A DNA stretch of 64,000 nucleotides from Nocardia sp. NBC_01730 (GCF_035920445.1 NZ_CP109162.1:4774001-4838000); one strand, 5' to 3'; numbered from the stretch's first letter, positions 32,999 to 41,858 are shown. Translations and numbers: made by a program. The notes: generated from the letters alone by a model not told the origin.

Positions 32999-33643
32999 TC
33001 ACTCGCTGCGGTTCCTGTTCCACAGCTGATGCGTCAGACCGCTGGATGTGCTGATGGACTCAACACTGAATCGCTCTTCCAAGCCAGTGAGGTGATCCCA
33101 GATCCGAACACCAGCACCGAGCACGATCGGAATGATCGACACGTGCAGAAAATCAATGAGATCGGCCTGGAGGAACTCACGCACGGTGGACGGCCCGCCG
33201 CCGATCCGGACGTCCAACCCCGCGGCTGCATCTTGCGCCAAGCGAAGCGCCTCCTGTGGCGAGGCATCCACGAAGTGGAAACTGGTGCCGTTGCCGAACT
33301 CGAGTGCTTCGTGCGGGAAATGGGTCAGAACAAAGACCGGGGTGCGGAAGGGCGGCGCATCTCCCCACCATCCCGTCCAGCCGTCGTCCGGCCATTCGCC
33401 CGCCTGCGGGCCGAACTTGCGACGACCCATGATCTCCGCCCCGACACCCTGGCCCCACATACTGAACATGGCGCGGTCCACGGTCACCGGTTCGTCGATT
33501 CCGTGAATGCCGTGGATGACACGTCCGTCGAACTTGCCGAAGAGCGCCCCCGCTCCGCCGATCGGCGCTTCGAGCGTCACGTGATCACCGGCGGCATACC
33601 CGTCCGAGGAGACGAAGAGGTTGTGGACTCGCGTACGCGACAT
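32999..33643 (-). CDS. RibD C-terminal/dihydrofolate-reductase-like protein
   Basis: A 214-residue protein of the RibD_C family, a DHFR-fold reductase. Signatures are the opening RVHNLFVSSDGYAAGD, the nucleotide-binding region IMGRRKFGPQAGEW, PVFVLTH, VRIGGGPSTVREFLQADLID and the terminal HVSIIPIVLGAGVRIW. It probably reduces a small metabolite with NADPH; substrate unknown. GGAG precedes ATG 33643 by 5 nt. It is divergent from an HxlR regulator 86 bp away. Confidence 0.88.
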   Translation of the reverse strand: MSRTRVHNLFVSSDGYAAGDHVTLEAPIGGAGALFGKFDGRVIHGIHGIDEPVTVDRAMFSMWGQGVGAEIMGRRKFGPQAGEWPDDGWTGWWGDAPPFRTPVFVLTHFPHEALEFGNGTSFHFVDASPQEALRLAQDAAAGLDVRIGGGPSTVREFLQADLIDFLHVSIIPIVLGAGVRIWDHLTGLEERFSVESISTSSGLTHQLWNRNRSE

Positions 33644-33671
33644 AATGGCTCCAAACAGGTGGTTGCAAAAT

Positions 33672-33704
33672 GAAATCACTCGCATCCTAGCGTAGAGTGA
33701 TTTC
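33672..33704. promoter_or_regulatory. Exact 10-bp inverted repeat, HxlR operator candidate
   Basis: GAAATCACTC (33672-33681) and GAGTGATTTC (33695-33704) are perfect inverted copies 13 bp apart in the divergent gap. A third half, GCAATCACTTT, follows at 33710. The symmetry and the position between the RibD-like and HxlR genes fit a dimeric winged-helix regulator controlling both. Confidence 0.72.
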
Positions 33705-33729
33705 TATCTGCAATCACTTTGGAGGTCGG

Positions 33730-34281
33730 ATGGCGAGAGAACAGCCCCGATCAGGGTGCGCGATCAATGCGGCGGTCGAGGTGCTGGGCGACGCCTGGAG
33801 CCTCATCGTGCTTCGCGACATCGTTTTCGGCGGTCGCCGACACTTCCGCGAGCTCCTGACGCGCAACGACGAAGGCATCGCGTCGAACATCCTCGCCAAC
33901 CGCCTCCGAAATCTGGTCGAGGATGGCCTGCTGTCTCGTGACGATGCGACGCGGGGGCAGCGGGCGGCGTATTCACTCACCGAGGCAGGGATTCAGACGG
34001 TTCCGGTGATGGTGGCCCTCGGGACCTGGGGCATGCATCATCGAGCCACGTCACACGCATTGAGCGTGCGCGCTCGCATCCTGGCCGAGTCCCCCGACCT
34101 CGTCGACGACCTCATCGACGACCTCCGCGAGATTCACCTCGGCATTCCGCGACCCGCCCCCGAACGCCCCCTTGCGTCCGAACGACTGCAGCACGCGTTC
34201 GAGGCCGCCACAGAGAGAGCGGGGGCATGGTCCAGTGGCAGCGACGCGCCCGAACCAGCAACCTCGAACGCCGACGTCTGA
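33730..34281 (+). CDS. HxlR-family transcriptional regulator
   Basis: A 183-residue regulator. CAINAAVEVLGDAWSLIVLRDIVFGGRRHFREL is the usual HxlR opening with a Cys near residue 9 that can be redox-sensitive; then SNILANRLRNLVEDGLLSRDD (recognition helix) and the wing RAAYSLTEAG. The extra ~70-residue C-terminal tail is longer than usual. GGAGG lies 4 nt before ATG 33730. It probably controls the divergent RibD-like gene. Confidence 0.9.
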   Translation: MAREQPRSGCAINAAVEVLGDAWSLIVLRDIVFGGRRHFRELLTRNDEGIASNILANRLRNLVEDGLLSRDDATRGQRAAYSLTEAGIQTVPVMVALGTWGMHHRATSHALSVRARILAESPDLVDDLIDDLREIHLGIPRPAPERPLASERLQHAFEAATERAGAWSSGSDAPEPATSNADV

Positions 34282-34338
34282 ACGTTCGGGCGTCCCGACG
34301 CCTTCGTAAGAAGGCCCTGAGGTCGAACCGAAACGCGA

Positions 34339-35418
34339 CTACACGTTGAAGCGGAATTCGACGACGTCGCCGTCGTGCATGACGTAGTCCTTGCCCTCCA
34401 TCCGGACCTTGCCCGCTGCCTTGGCAGCGGCCATCGATCCCGCCGCAACCAAGTCGTCGAAGGCCACGACCTCCGCCTTGATGAATCCCCGTTCGAAGTC
34501 GGTGTGGATGACCCCGGCAGCCTTGGGTGCGGTGTCGCCCTGGTGAATGGTCCAGGCGCGCGACTCTTTCGGGCCCGCGGTGAGGTAGGTCTGCAAGCCC
34601 AGGGTGTGGAAACCCGCGCGGGCCAGGGCATGCAGGCCCGGCTCCGCTTGACCGATGGATTCCAGCAGTTCGATGGCCGACTCCTCATCCAGTTCGAGCA
34701 GCTCGGCTTCCACCTTGGCATCGAGGAACACCGAATCAGCCGGAGCCACAGACGCTTTCAGCTGCGCAACCTTCACCTCGTCGGTAAGCACCGACTCGTC
34801 GGCGTTGAAGACATAAAGGAAGGGCTTGGTGGTGAGCAGCGAAAGTTCTTTCAACAGTTCGGTATCCACCTTGTCGGCCGCGGCGAACAAGGTGGTGCCG
34901 CTGTCGAGGATCTCCTGCGCCGCCTTGGCGGCGTCGGCGACGGGCTTGCGGTCCTTCTTGACCTTGGCTTCCTTCTCCAGCCGCACGACCGCCTTCTCCA
35001 GGGTCTGCAGATCGGCGAGAATGAGCTCGGTCTCGATCACCTCGATGTCGGCGGAGGGGTCCACACGGCCGTCGACGTGCACCACGTCATCGTCGGCGAA
35101 CACACGCACCACCTGGCAGATGGCGTCGGCCTCACGAATGTTGGCGAGGAACTTGTTGCCAAGGCCGGCACCCTCCGAGGCGCCCTTCACGATGCCGGCG
35201 ATGTCGACGAACGACACGGTCGCGGGCACGATGCGCTCGGAACCGAAGATCTCGGCCAGCTGGTTCAGCCGCGGATCAGGCAGCGGGACCACGCCGACGT
35301 TCGGCTCGATAGTCGCGAACGGGTAGTTCGCGGCGAGCACGTCGTTCTTGGTCAACGCGTTGAACAGCGTCGACTTTCCGACGTTGGGCAGGCCGACGAT
35401 TCCGAGGGTGAGACTCAC
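34339..35418 (-). CDS. ychF: Redox-regulated ATPase YchF (Obg-like)
   Basis: A 359-residue P-loop NTPase with the YchF layout: G1 GLPNVGKSTLFN, G2/switch TIEPNVGVVPLPDPR, G3 VDIAGIVKGASEGAGLGN, G4-like NADES, then the coiled-coil insert (residues ~125-200) and the C-terminal TGS-like domain (GKVRMEGKDYVMHDGDVVEFRFNV). YchF hydrolyses ATP, binds ribosomes and affects oxidative-stress response. It is complete and the probable parent of the fragments at 23269-23879 and 24841-24888. In mycobacteria ychF (Rv1112) sits beside the DUF6542 gene (Rv1111c); here the DUF6542 gene is 16 kb away. GTG start. Confidence 0.97.
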   Translation of the reverse strand: MSLTLGIVGLPNVGKSTLFNALTKNDVLAANYPFATIEPNVGVVPLPDPRLNQLAEIFGSERIVPATVSFVDIAGIVKGASEGAGLGNKFLANIREADAICQVVRVFADDDVVHVDGRVDPSADIEVIETELILADLQTLEKAVVRLEKEAKVKKDRKPVADAAKAAQEILDSGTTLFAAADKVDTELLKELSLLTTKPFLYVFNADESVLTDEVKVAQLKASVAPADSVFLDAKVEAELLELDEESAIELLESIGQAEPGLHALARAGFHTLGLQTYLTAGPKESRAWTIHQGDTAPKAAGVIHTDFERGFIKAEVVAFDDLVAAGSMAAAKAAGKVRMEGKDYVMHDGDVVEFRFNV

Positions 35419-35564
35419 GAGGAAGAGAGTCTACGCGGCATGCGGGCCGCTCCACCCTGCGCCCGCCCGAAGCGACCGCTGTACCGATGCGAAGCGACCG
35501 CGGTATCAACCCGACGCACGCGCCCACACGCGGATCGCCGTTCCGGAGCCGCAAACAAACGGCC

Positions 35565-35873
35565 CTATCCAGGGATCAGAACGACTTTGCCGAGGTTGCC
35601 CCGGCCCTCGATAACAGCGTGTGCCTCCGCCGCGTCTTCCAACGCGAACTCCGCGTGCACGACAGGGCGCAACTGGCCCGACGCGAAGTACTGCCACAGC
35701 TCCTGACGCCACTGCTCGTACACGGCGGGCCGTCCCTGCGCGATGCGGGCCATCTGGAAGCCGATCACCGATTTGGCGCCGACAAGCAGGTCGTATGCCT
35801 GGATGGTTCCACCGCCGGAGCTGTAGGCGACGAGACGTCCACCGGGAGCCAGGGCCGCGATCGCCGGCGTGCG
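35565..35873 (-). pseudogene. 5'-truncated quinone oxidoreductase (zinc-type alcohol dehydrogenase) remnant
   Basis: The minus strand encodes AIAALAPGGRLVAYSSGGG, TIQAYDLLVGAKSVIGFQMA and HAVIEGRGNLGKVVLIPG with a stop, the last ~100 residues of an NADPH:quinone-oxidoreductase-like MDR protein. The N-terminal two thirds, including the catalytic domain and most of the Rossmann fold, are missing. The fragment begins directly after the TGA of the TetR gene, in the same frame, so a readthrough product would be a TetR-MDR fusion. It marks a deletion or rearrangement junction. Confidence 0.78.
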
Positions 35874-36455
35874 TCAGCTCGAACCGAGACCACGAACCAG
35901 AGTCCTCGTCAAACTGCGAGCGAGCTCATCCGATGCCGGTGTCGCGTCCGGACCGGACTGGTAGTACCGCAGAAACGCTTGATGGAAGCAGGTCCCGTCG
36001 AGCAAGGACGCCGCCGCGGTTACGTCGACGTCGGAAGCGATGCGGCCGAGTTCCCGCTCGGCACGCAGGTATTCGGCGATACCCGCGATGGCGTGACCGG
36101 GTCCCGCCCCGTGGCGGCGCATCGAATCACGGTGGGCTGCCATACGTTGCGGCTGCGCGAGCAGGCCACCGAGCAACGGGAGCGACTGCTGGTAAAAGCT
36201 CAGCGCGTCGCGGGCCATGGCCGCGAGATTTCCCTCCACGGTGGACGCCCCTGGCCGGGGCGGGGCGCCCGCCGGACTGGGCATCCGATGCCGGAGGACG
36301 TTGAGGATGATGTCCTCCTTATCACTGAAGTGCTTGTACAGCGCCGCCTCGGAAAACCCGGCGGCCTTGGCGATCTCCTTCGTCGTGGCTTGGACCACAC
36401 CACGGTTGCGCATGATCTCCGCCGCCGCGTCGAGGATCCGATCGCGTGTTCCCAT
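35874..36455 (-). CDS. TetR-family transcriptional regulator
   Basis: A 193-residue regulator. The HTH at residues 3-50 has RILDAAAEIMRNRGVVQATT and AKAAGFSEAALYKHFSDKEDI. The C-terminal domain has no known ligand motif. AGGAG is 6 nt before ATG 36455. It is divergent from the NmrA-like gene at 36535, with two similar operator sites in the 79-bp gap. The TGA stop adjoins the quinone-oxidoreductase remnant. Confidence 0.9.
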   Translation of the reverse strand: MGTRDRILDAAAEIMRNRGVVQATTKEIAKAAGFSEAALYKHFSDKEDIILNVLRHRMPSPAGAPPRPGASTVEGNLAAMARDALSFYQQSLPLLGGLLAQPQRMAAHRDSMRRHGAGPGHAIAGIAEYLRAERELGRIASDVDVTAAASLLDGTCFHQAFLRYYQSGPDATPASDELARSLTRTLVRGLGSS

Positions 36456-36474
36456 GTCGAACTCCTGGTTGACA

Positions 36475-36517
36475 GGTTAGTAAGTACTCACCCATCCTAG
36501 GTTAGTAAACACTCACC
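36475..36517. promoter_or_regulatory. Two repeated TetR-type operator sites
   Basis: GGTTAGTAAGTACTCACC (36475-36492) and GGTTAGTAAACACTCACC (36500-36517) are near-identical 18-bp imperfect palindromes, 25 bp centre to centre, between the divergent TetR and NmrA-like genes. Two sites on nearly the same helix face suggest cooperative repression of both promoters. Confidence 0.72.
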
Positions 36518-36534
36518 AACCAGAAGGGCCGACC

Positions 36535-37167
36535 ATGCGACTCACAATCTTCGGAGCGACCGGTAATACGGGTACCCGCCTCGTTCGGCAGGCACTGGCG
36601 GCCGGACACGAAGTCACGGCGGTGGTGCGCGGCACGCACACGATGCGGGACCATTCCGCGCTGCGCGTGATCACAGCCGACGTGATGAATCCGGCCGACA
36701 TCGTCGAGGCGCTGCGCGGTGCGAATGCCGTGCTCGACACCATCGGATCGAGGGCGAAGGGACCCACTTCGGTCTGCACCGACGCCGCACTGTCCATCAC
36801 GAAGGCGATGGAAACAGCGGGCGCCCAGCGACTCGTCCTGATCAGCAACAGCGCCGGAGTCGCAGGACGGGGCGATGACTGGTTCACCCGCTTCGTGGTG
36901 AAACCGCTGATCCTGCATCCGCTCCTGCGCCACGGCCTGGCGGATATGGCCGCTGCCGAACAGGCGGTCCGCGATTCGGCGCTCGACTGGACAATCGTCC
37001 GCGCGCCACAGCTCACCGACAATCCGGCCAAGGGCTCCTACCGCACCGCGATCGAGCGCAACGTGCTGTTCGGCATTCGCATCACCCGCGACGACCTGGC
37101 CACCTGCCTGCTCGACCTGGCCTCCGACGAACCGGCGATCCGCAAGCACGTCAACGTCGCGAACTGA
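36535..37167 (+). CDS. NmrA-like NAD(P)-binding protein (atypical SDR)
   Basis: A 210-residue Rossmann protein. Nucleotide-binding GATGNTGTRLVRQALAAGHEV is at the start, then DVMNPADIVEALRGANAVLD, RLVLISNSAGVAG and LDWTIVRAPQLTD. This is the NAD(P)H-binding flavin-reductase-like/NmrA-like group, acting as an oxidoreductase or redox sensor. GAAGGG precedes ATG 36535. It probably belongs to the regulon of the divergent TetR gene. Confidence 0.88.
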   Translation: MRLTIFGATGNTGTRLVRQALAAGHEVTAVVRGTHTMRDHSALRVITADVMNPADIVEALRGANAVLDTIGSRAKGPTSVCTDAALSITKAMETAGAQRLVLISNSAGVAGRGDDWFTRFVVKPLILHPLLRHGLADMAAAEQAVRDSALDWTIVRAPQLTDNPAKGSYRTAIERNVLFGIRITRDDLATCLLDLASDEPAIRKHVNVAN

Positions 37168-37238
37168 TCGCCGTCGCGTCGGAGGACCTCGGTGAGTTCA
37201 TCTTGCGGTAGCCGAGGTGCGGCGTAGCGTGGGCCGGT

Positions 37239-38075
37239 ATGGAGCCGACCACCGAGGTGGTGACGGCACGTCCGGCACCCATGCTCGCGGCGTTCATCGA
37301 CCGCTACGTCGGCTATCGCATGTCCGGGTTCGCCGCGGCGGTGCATCGCGGGTTGCCCTCGCGGCACATGACTTTCATCGTCGCGGTCGGTCCCACCATC
37401 GATGTCGTCGTGCAGACCGATCCGCGTCAGTCCCCGCGGAACTACCGCTGCGTTGTGAGCGGTCTCCAAGCGAGCACTGCACTCATCGCGCACGACGGAC
37501 ATCAGGAAGGTGTGGCCGTTGAGCTGACACCGCTGGGCTGTCGCACCCTGTTCGGCATGCCCGCTGCGGCGTTGTGGGACACGTCGGTCGAATTCGCCGA
37601 CGTGGACGGACCCGCTGGCCTGGAACTATGGGAGCGTGTGCAGCACGCGCCGACCTGGCCGGAACGCTTCGCTGCGTGCGATCGGGTGCTCTCGGCACGC
37701 GCCGACCAGAACCGCATCGTCGGCCCCGAGCTGACCTGGGCATGGCGCACCATGGTCCGTTCCGGCGGCGGCATCTCGGTCGGCCCGCTGGCCGAGGAGA
37801 TCGGGTGGAGCAGGCAGCATCTCACCCGCCGGTTCAACCAGGAATTCGGCGTGAGCCCGAAACTGGCGGCCAGGATCACTCGGTTCGAGCGGGCGCGCCG
37901 GATGCTGGAACATGCTCCGTCGTTCGTCACGATCGCACAGGTTGCCGCCGCCTGCGGCTACTACGACCAGGCTCATCTCGATCGCGACTTCGCCGAATTT
38001 GCCGGGACCAGCCCGACGAAATGGCTGGCCGAGGAGATTCCATCCGTCCAAGACTCCGACGGGTTCGCGGGATGA
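37239..38075 (+). CDS. AraC-family transcriptional regulator
   Basis: A 278-residue regulator with an N-terminal sensing half (FIDRYVGYRMSGFAAAVHRG to DGPAGLELWERVQ) and a C-terminal double HTH: VGPLAEEIGWSRQHLTRRFNQEFGVSPK, residues about 187-214, and VTIAQVAAACGYYDQAHLDRDF near 240-261. Its TGA overlaps the ATG of the following VOC gene, so it may regulate that gene or its own operon. Confidence 0.9.
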   Translation: MEPTTEVVTARPAPMLAAFIDRYVGYRMSGFAAAVHRGLPSRHMTFIVAVGPTIDVVVQTDPRQSPRNYRCVVSGLQASTALIAHDGHQEGVAVELTPLGCRTLFGMPAAALWDTSVEFADVDGPAGLELWERVQHAPTWPERFAACDRVLSARADQNRIVGPELTWAWRTMVRSGGGISVGPLAEEIGWSRQHLTRRFNQEFGVSPKLAARITRFERARRMLEHAPSFVTIAQVAAACGYYDQAHLDRDFAEFAGTSPTKWLAEEIPSVQDSDGFAG

Positions 38076-38497
38076 CGATGAACGACATGACTACCGAAAC
38101 AAGCACCCGAACCGCCGTATGGCCAACCCTGGCCTTCCGTGACGCCCGTGCCATGGCCACCTTCCTTGTGGAGGCATTCGGCTTCCAGCAGACCGCGCTC
38201 TACGCCCGCGCGGATGACCCGTCGATCGTCGAACACGGTGAACTGCGCTGGCCGCTGGGTGGCGGCATCATGTTCGGCTCGGCGGGCAAGGACGACGGCC
38301 CGTTCAGCACCCGCCCGACCGGTCACGACTCCGTCTACATCGTCTGCGAGGACCCCGACGCCCTGTTCACCCGCGCCACCGCCGCGGGCGCCGAGCTGGT
38401 CCGCGACCTGCGCGACGAGGACTACGGCTCGCGCGGCTTCACCGTCCGTGACCCGGAGGGCAACCTCTGGAGCTTCGGCACCTACTCGGGTTCCTAG
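38072..38497 (+). CDS. VOC-superfamily (glyoxalase-like) protein
   Basis: A 141-residue VOC protein. PTLAFRDARAMATFLVEAFGF is the first beta-alpha-beta unit, SVYIVCEDPDALFTRATAAGAELV the second, and RGFTVRDPEGNLWSFGTY the typical end. The HGELRWPLGGG strand may supply metal ligands. The activity is unclear; related proteins are glyoxalases, resistance proteins or dioxygenases. Coupled to the AraC gene by an ATGA overlap. Its stop overlaps the stop of the convergent permease gene. Confidence 0.86.
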   Translation: MTMNDMTTETSTRTAVWPTLAFRDARAMATFLVEAFGFQQTALYARADDPSIVEHGELRWPLGGGIMFGSAGKDDGPFSTRPTGHDSVYIVCEDPDALFTRATAAGAELVRDLRDEDYGSRGFTVRDPEGNLWSFGTYSGS

Positions 38498-39402
38498 CGA
38501 CCGCCGAGTCCCGACATGGCGATGCCGCGGATGAACGCGCGCTGGGCGATCGCATAGATCACCAGCAGCGGAAGCAGGATGACGACCGCGGCGGCCATGA
38601 GAATGGGCCACTGGGTGTGGTACTGGCCTTGCAGCCGGACCAGACCCAGTGTGGCGGTGGCGATCTCGTTGCGCTGGATCATGACCAGCGGCCAGAGGAA
38701 GTCGTTCCACACGGTGATCCAGGTGAGCACGGCGAGCACCATGAGGGCGGGACGGGTGTGCGGTAGCAGGACCCGCCAGTAGACCTGCCAGGTGGAGCAG
38801 CCGTCGAGGATGGCCGCCTCCTCCAGTTCCGTCGGCAGCGTGCGGAAGAACTGGCGCATCAGGTAGGTGCCGAAGGCGCTGCCGAACAGGCCGGGCACGA
38901 TCATCGCCCACGGCGTGTCCACCCAGCCGAATGCGCGCATCAGCAGGAACTGCGGAATCACCGTCACGGTCAGTGGCACCATCAGCGTGGCGAGGTAAGC
39001 GAGGAACAACACGTCACGTCCGCGAAAATGCAAGCGCGCGAACGCGTACCCGGCCAGCGAGCAGAAGAAGACCTGTCCCGCTGTGACACACAACGCGTAG
39101 ACCGTGGTGTTGAGCAGCATCCGGCCCAGCGGCAGCAGGTCGAAAACCTTGCCGTAGTTCGACCACCGCGGATGCTCCGGAAGCAGCGCGGCGTCGGCGA
39201 TCTCGCCGTCTTGCTTCAGCGACCCGGACACCGCCCACAGAATCGGTGCGAGCGCACACCACGCGACGCCGACGAGCGCGGCGTACACCGCGGCGCCGCG
39301 CACCATCCGCCGCACGATCGCCCGCTCTACCCGGCTGCGAGCGAGCACTGCGCTATCGCGCCGGACCGGCAGCGCGCGCCGCACCCCCTCGTAGGCACTC
39401 AC
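38494..39402 (-). CDS. Sugar ABC transporter permease (MalG type)
   Basis: A 302-residue permease with six membrane segments and the EAA loop ELEEAAILDGCSTWQVYWRVLLPHTRPAL near residue 200. QFFRTLPTELEEAAILDG is characteristic of carbohydrate uptake family 1. The GTG start at 39402 overlaps the stop of the upstream permease (GTGA); the much longer open frame to 40332 is not coding in this frame. Third and last gene of an operon with a binding protein and one more permease, but no ATPase. Confidence 0.9.
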   Translation of the reverse strand: MSAYEGVRRALPVRRDSAVLARSRVERAIVRRMVRGAAVYAALVGVAWCALAPILWAVSGSLKQDGEIADAALLPEHPRWSNYGKVFDLLPLGRMLLNTTVYALCVTAGQVFFCSLAGYAFARLHFRGRDVLFLAYLATLMVPLTVTVIPQFLLMRAFGWVDTPWAMIVPGLFGSAFGTYLMRQFFRTLPTELEEAAILDGCSTWQVYWRVLLPHTRPALMVLAVLTWITVWNDFLWPLVMIQRNEIATATLGLVRLQGQYHTQWPILMAAAVVILLPLLVIYAIAQRAFIRGIAMSGLGGR

Positions 39403-40346
39403 TGTTCGACCTCCGCCCGCCGGGCCATCCGCAGCTGAAGCAGCGTCAGCAGGAACAGGATCGCGAAGATCACCCAGGCCAGCGCGGACGAGTAGCCGAC
39501 CTCGTAGAAGCCGAAGGCGTTCTGGAACAGCATGATCCCGAGCAGGTAGGTGCCCGTCTCCGGCCCGCCGTTGCCGCCGGTCAGCGCATAGGCCTGGTCG
39601 AATGCCTGCACCGAGTTGATGATCGTGATGATGAAGACGAACGACAGCGGCCCCCGGATCAGCGGCAGGGTGATCGAGGTGAACCGCCGCAGCGTTCCGG
39701 CGCCGTCGATCTGCGCCGCCTCGTAGAGCGTCTCGGGCACGCCCTGCATGGCGGCGAGCAGGATGACCGTCGCGAACGGCACGCTCTTCCACACGGTGAC
39801 GAGGCTGAGCGAGACCAGCGCCCAGTCCGGATCGATCAGCCACGGCACCGCGTCGATCCCGACCCAGCCGAGCGCGAGGTTCAGCAGCCCGTCCTCGGTG
39901 AAGATGAACCGCCACACCACCGCCATCGCGACCGTGGAGGCGACCAACGGCAGGAACGCGATCGTCCGAAATATCCCGATACCGCGCGATTTTCGATTCA
40001 GAACCGCGGCGACCCCGAGCCCGATCGCCACCGTGGGCACCAATGTCAGCACGGTGAAAACGGCTGTGTTGCGCAACGCGATGAGAAACAGCGGGTCCGA
40101 ACCGAACAACCGGTGATAGTTGTCCACACCGACAAACCGCATGGGGCTGAACAAGTCCCACGAATGAAAACTCAGATAGAGCGAGAACCCCAACGGAAAC
40201 AACAAGAAGGCGGCGACGGCCCCCATATTGGGCGCGATGAATGCCCAACCAGCCCGTTCGCGCCGCCTGGCCAAACGGGATCGCGCGCCGGCCGGGGCAT
40301 GACGGAGGGCATTGCCGGTGGTTTGCGACCACTGCGCTCTCGTCAT
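39399..40346 (-). CDS. Sugar ABC transporter permease (MalF type)
   Basis: A 315-residue permease. The first membrane segment WAFIAPNMGAVAAFLLFPLG is followed by SLYLSFHSWDLFSPMRFVGVDNY, and the EAA loop is ETLYEAAQIDGAGTLRRFTSITLPLIRG. Typical of MalF/UgpA-like subunits. ATG 40346 overlaps the stop of the binding-protein gene (ATGA), and its own stop overlaps the next permease start. Confidence 0.92.
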   Translation of the reverse strand: MTRAQWSQTTGNALRHAPAGARSRLARRRERAGWAFIAPNMGAVAAFLLFPLGFSLYLSFHSWDLFSPMRFVGVDNYHRLFGSDPLFLIALRNTAVFTVLTLVPTVAIGLGVAAVLNRKSRGIGIFRTIAFLPLVASTVAMAVVWRFIFTEDGLLNLALGWVGIDAVPWLIDPDWALVSLSLVTVWKSVPFATVILLAAMQGVPETLYEAAQIDGAGTLRRFTSITLPLIRGPLSFVFIITIINSVQAFDQAYALTGGNGGPETGTYLLGIMLFQNAFGFYEVGYSSALAWVIFAILFLLTLLQLRMARRAEVEQ

Positions 40347-41659
40347 GACATATCCAGGAGTGCGTCGACGTCGGAGGCGAATCGGCCGCTCAGGGAGGCG
40401 GCGGTGGCGGCGCCGCGCAGGACCCGGTTCGAGCCGCGCTCCAGCAGCGCCGAGACCTTGCCCCACGCCGGGGTCACCGGCAGTGGGCGGGAGTTGGCCG
40501 GGCCATCGGTGAACACCTCGAGGTTGCGGATCTCCCGGTGTGCGGCGGCGAACCCTGATGCGCCCATGGCGGATTTCAACACCGGCACGAACAGGCCGGA
40601 CGCGGCGATAATCGCCTGCCCCACCGGCCCGGTCGCGAATTTGACGAACTCCCAGGCCTGTTCGATACGCGGACTGCCTGCCGCGATGGACAGGCCCGTA
40701 CTGCCGACGTCGGTGATGGCGCCGGGGCCGCCGTGCGGGCCGACCGGCAGCACCGTGACGTCGATGGCGAGATCGTCGTGCCCGGCGAACTCGGAGTACA
40801 GCCAGTGCCCGCCCATGACCATCGCCGCCCGGCCGCGCCGGAACAGGTCCGGTGCCGAAACAGACTGTGTATCAGCAACTTTCGGTGCCACGCGGTGGCG
40901 CACCGCAAGGTCGGCGTAGAACTGGAAACCTTCGGCGAACTTCGGATCACCGAGATTCGTCCTGGTCGGGCGCACCGACGGAGTGAACCACTCGGCACCG
41001 TTGTTCCTGCCGAAGCAGGCTGCCGAGAAGTACGGCACCCAGGCGTCGGCGAAGCCCCACCCGGTCCGCCCGGAGGACTCGCGACCGGTCAACGCGCGTG
41101 CGGCGGCGAGGAATTCGTCGAACGACCAGGCGTCGCACCAGCGGGCGGGCGGGGTGACCCCGGCGTCGGCGAGCAGCTCGCGGTTGTAATAGAGGAACAC
41201 CCCCGACCACTGTTCGGGCAAGGCGTACTGCCCGCCCGCGTAGGTGAAGGTGTTGTACAGCGCCGGGTAGCTGTCGGCCCGCAGGGCGGCGGCGTAGGCC
41301 GGATCGCGGTCGAGCAGCGTGTTCAGATCCAGCAGTACGCCACGCTCGGCCAAGCCGGAATACAGCAGCTCCCACGCCATCATCACGTCCGGGCACTTGC
41401 CGCCCGCGCAGTAGGTGAGCATCTGCTGCAATGGGTCCGGGCCGGACATGATGGCGCGAATCCTGATGTCCGGGTGCCGTTTCCGGAATTCGTCGATGAT
41501 CTTCAGCCGCACCCGCGCCTCCTCCGGCCTTGCCTGGAAGAAGAAAGTCAGCGCGTCGTCGGGAGATCCGCACCCGGCGCCCGCGAGCAGCGGCGCGGCC
41601 AGCGCCGACCCGAGCAGCGTCCGACGACGGACTGGCGCGACGGGGGTGGGACGCGACAC
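40343..41659 (-). CDS. Sugar ABC transporter substrate-binding lipoprotein
   Basis: A 438-residue extracellular solute-binding protein family 1 member. The signal RRRTLLGSALAAPLLAGAGC has a twin-arginine-like start and a lipobox with Cys30. The mature protein has PDVMMAWELLYSGLAERGVL, YALPEQWSGVFLYYNRELLADAG, RGRAAMVMGGHWLYSEFAGH and AWEFVKFATG, as in maltose/glycerophosphodiester binding proteins. GTG start after GAGGAG. The importer lacks its own ATPase gene, so a shared MsiK/SugC-like ATPase elsewhere is expected. The substrate is unknown. Confidence 0.9.
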   Translation of the reverse strand: MSRPTPVAPVRRRTLLGSALAAPLLAGAGCGSPDDALTFFFQARPEEARVRLKIIDEFRKRHPDIRIRAIMSGPDPLQQMLTYCAGGKCPDVMMAWELLYSGLAERGVLLDLNTLLDRDPAYAAALRADSYPALYNTFTYAGGQYALPEQWSGVFLYYNRELLADAGVTPPARWCDAWSFDEFLAAARALTGRESSGRTGWGFADAWVPYFSAACFGRNNGAEWFTPSVRPTRTNLGDPKFAEGFQFYADLAVRHRVAPKVADTQSVSAPDLFRRGRAAMVMGGHWLYSEFAGHDDLAIDVTVLPVGPHGGPGAITDVGSTGLSIAAGSPRIEQAWEFVKFATGPVGQAIIAASGLFVPVLKSAMGASGFAAAHREIRNLEVFTDGPANSRPLPVTPAWGKVSALLERGSNRVLRGAATAASLSGRFASDVDALLDMS

Positions 41660-41858
41660 AGCGCTCCTCGGGGGCGGATGCGGAGCTTCTCGAACCGCAT
41701 GGCAGCATACTTCCGGCTACATCGGCGTGACGGCCGACACATGAACAATATTTCACGACGCTTGCCCTGAATGCGGAATCGGCACACGGCGGGCACCGAT
41801 CGGATACGTTGTCACATGTTTCGGCAGGATCCTGCGTGTTTTACAGGAGAGTAAATAG

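Noticed and set aside
39403..40332. Extension of the MalG-type permease frame upstream of 39402
   Set aside because: It overlaps the MalF-type permease in another frame; the GTGA overlap at 39399-39402 is a normal coupled start.
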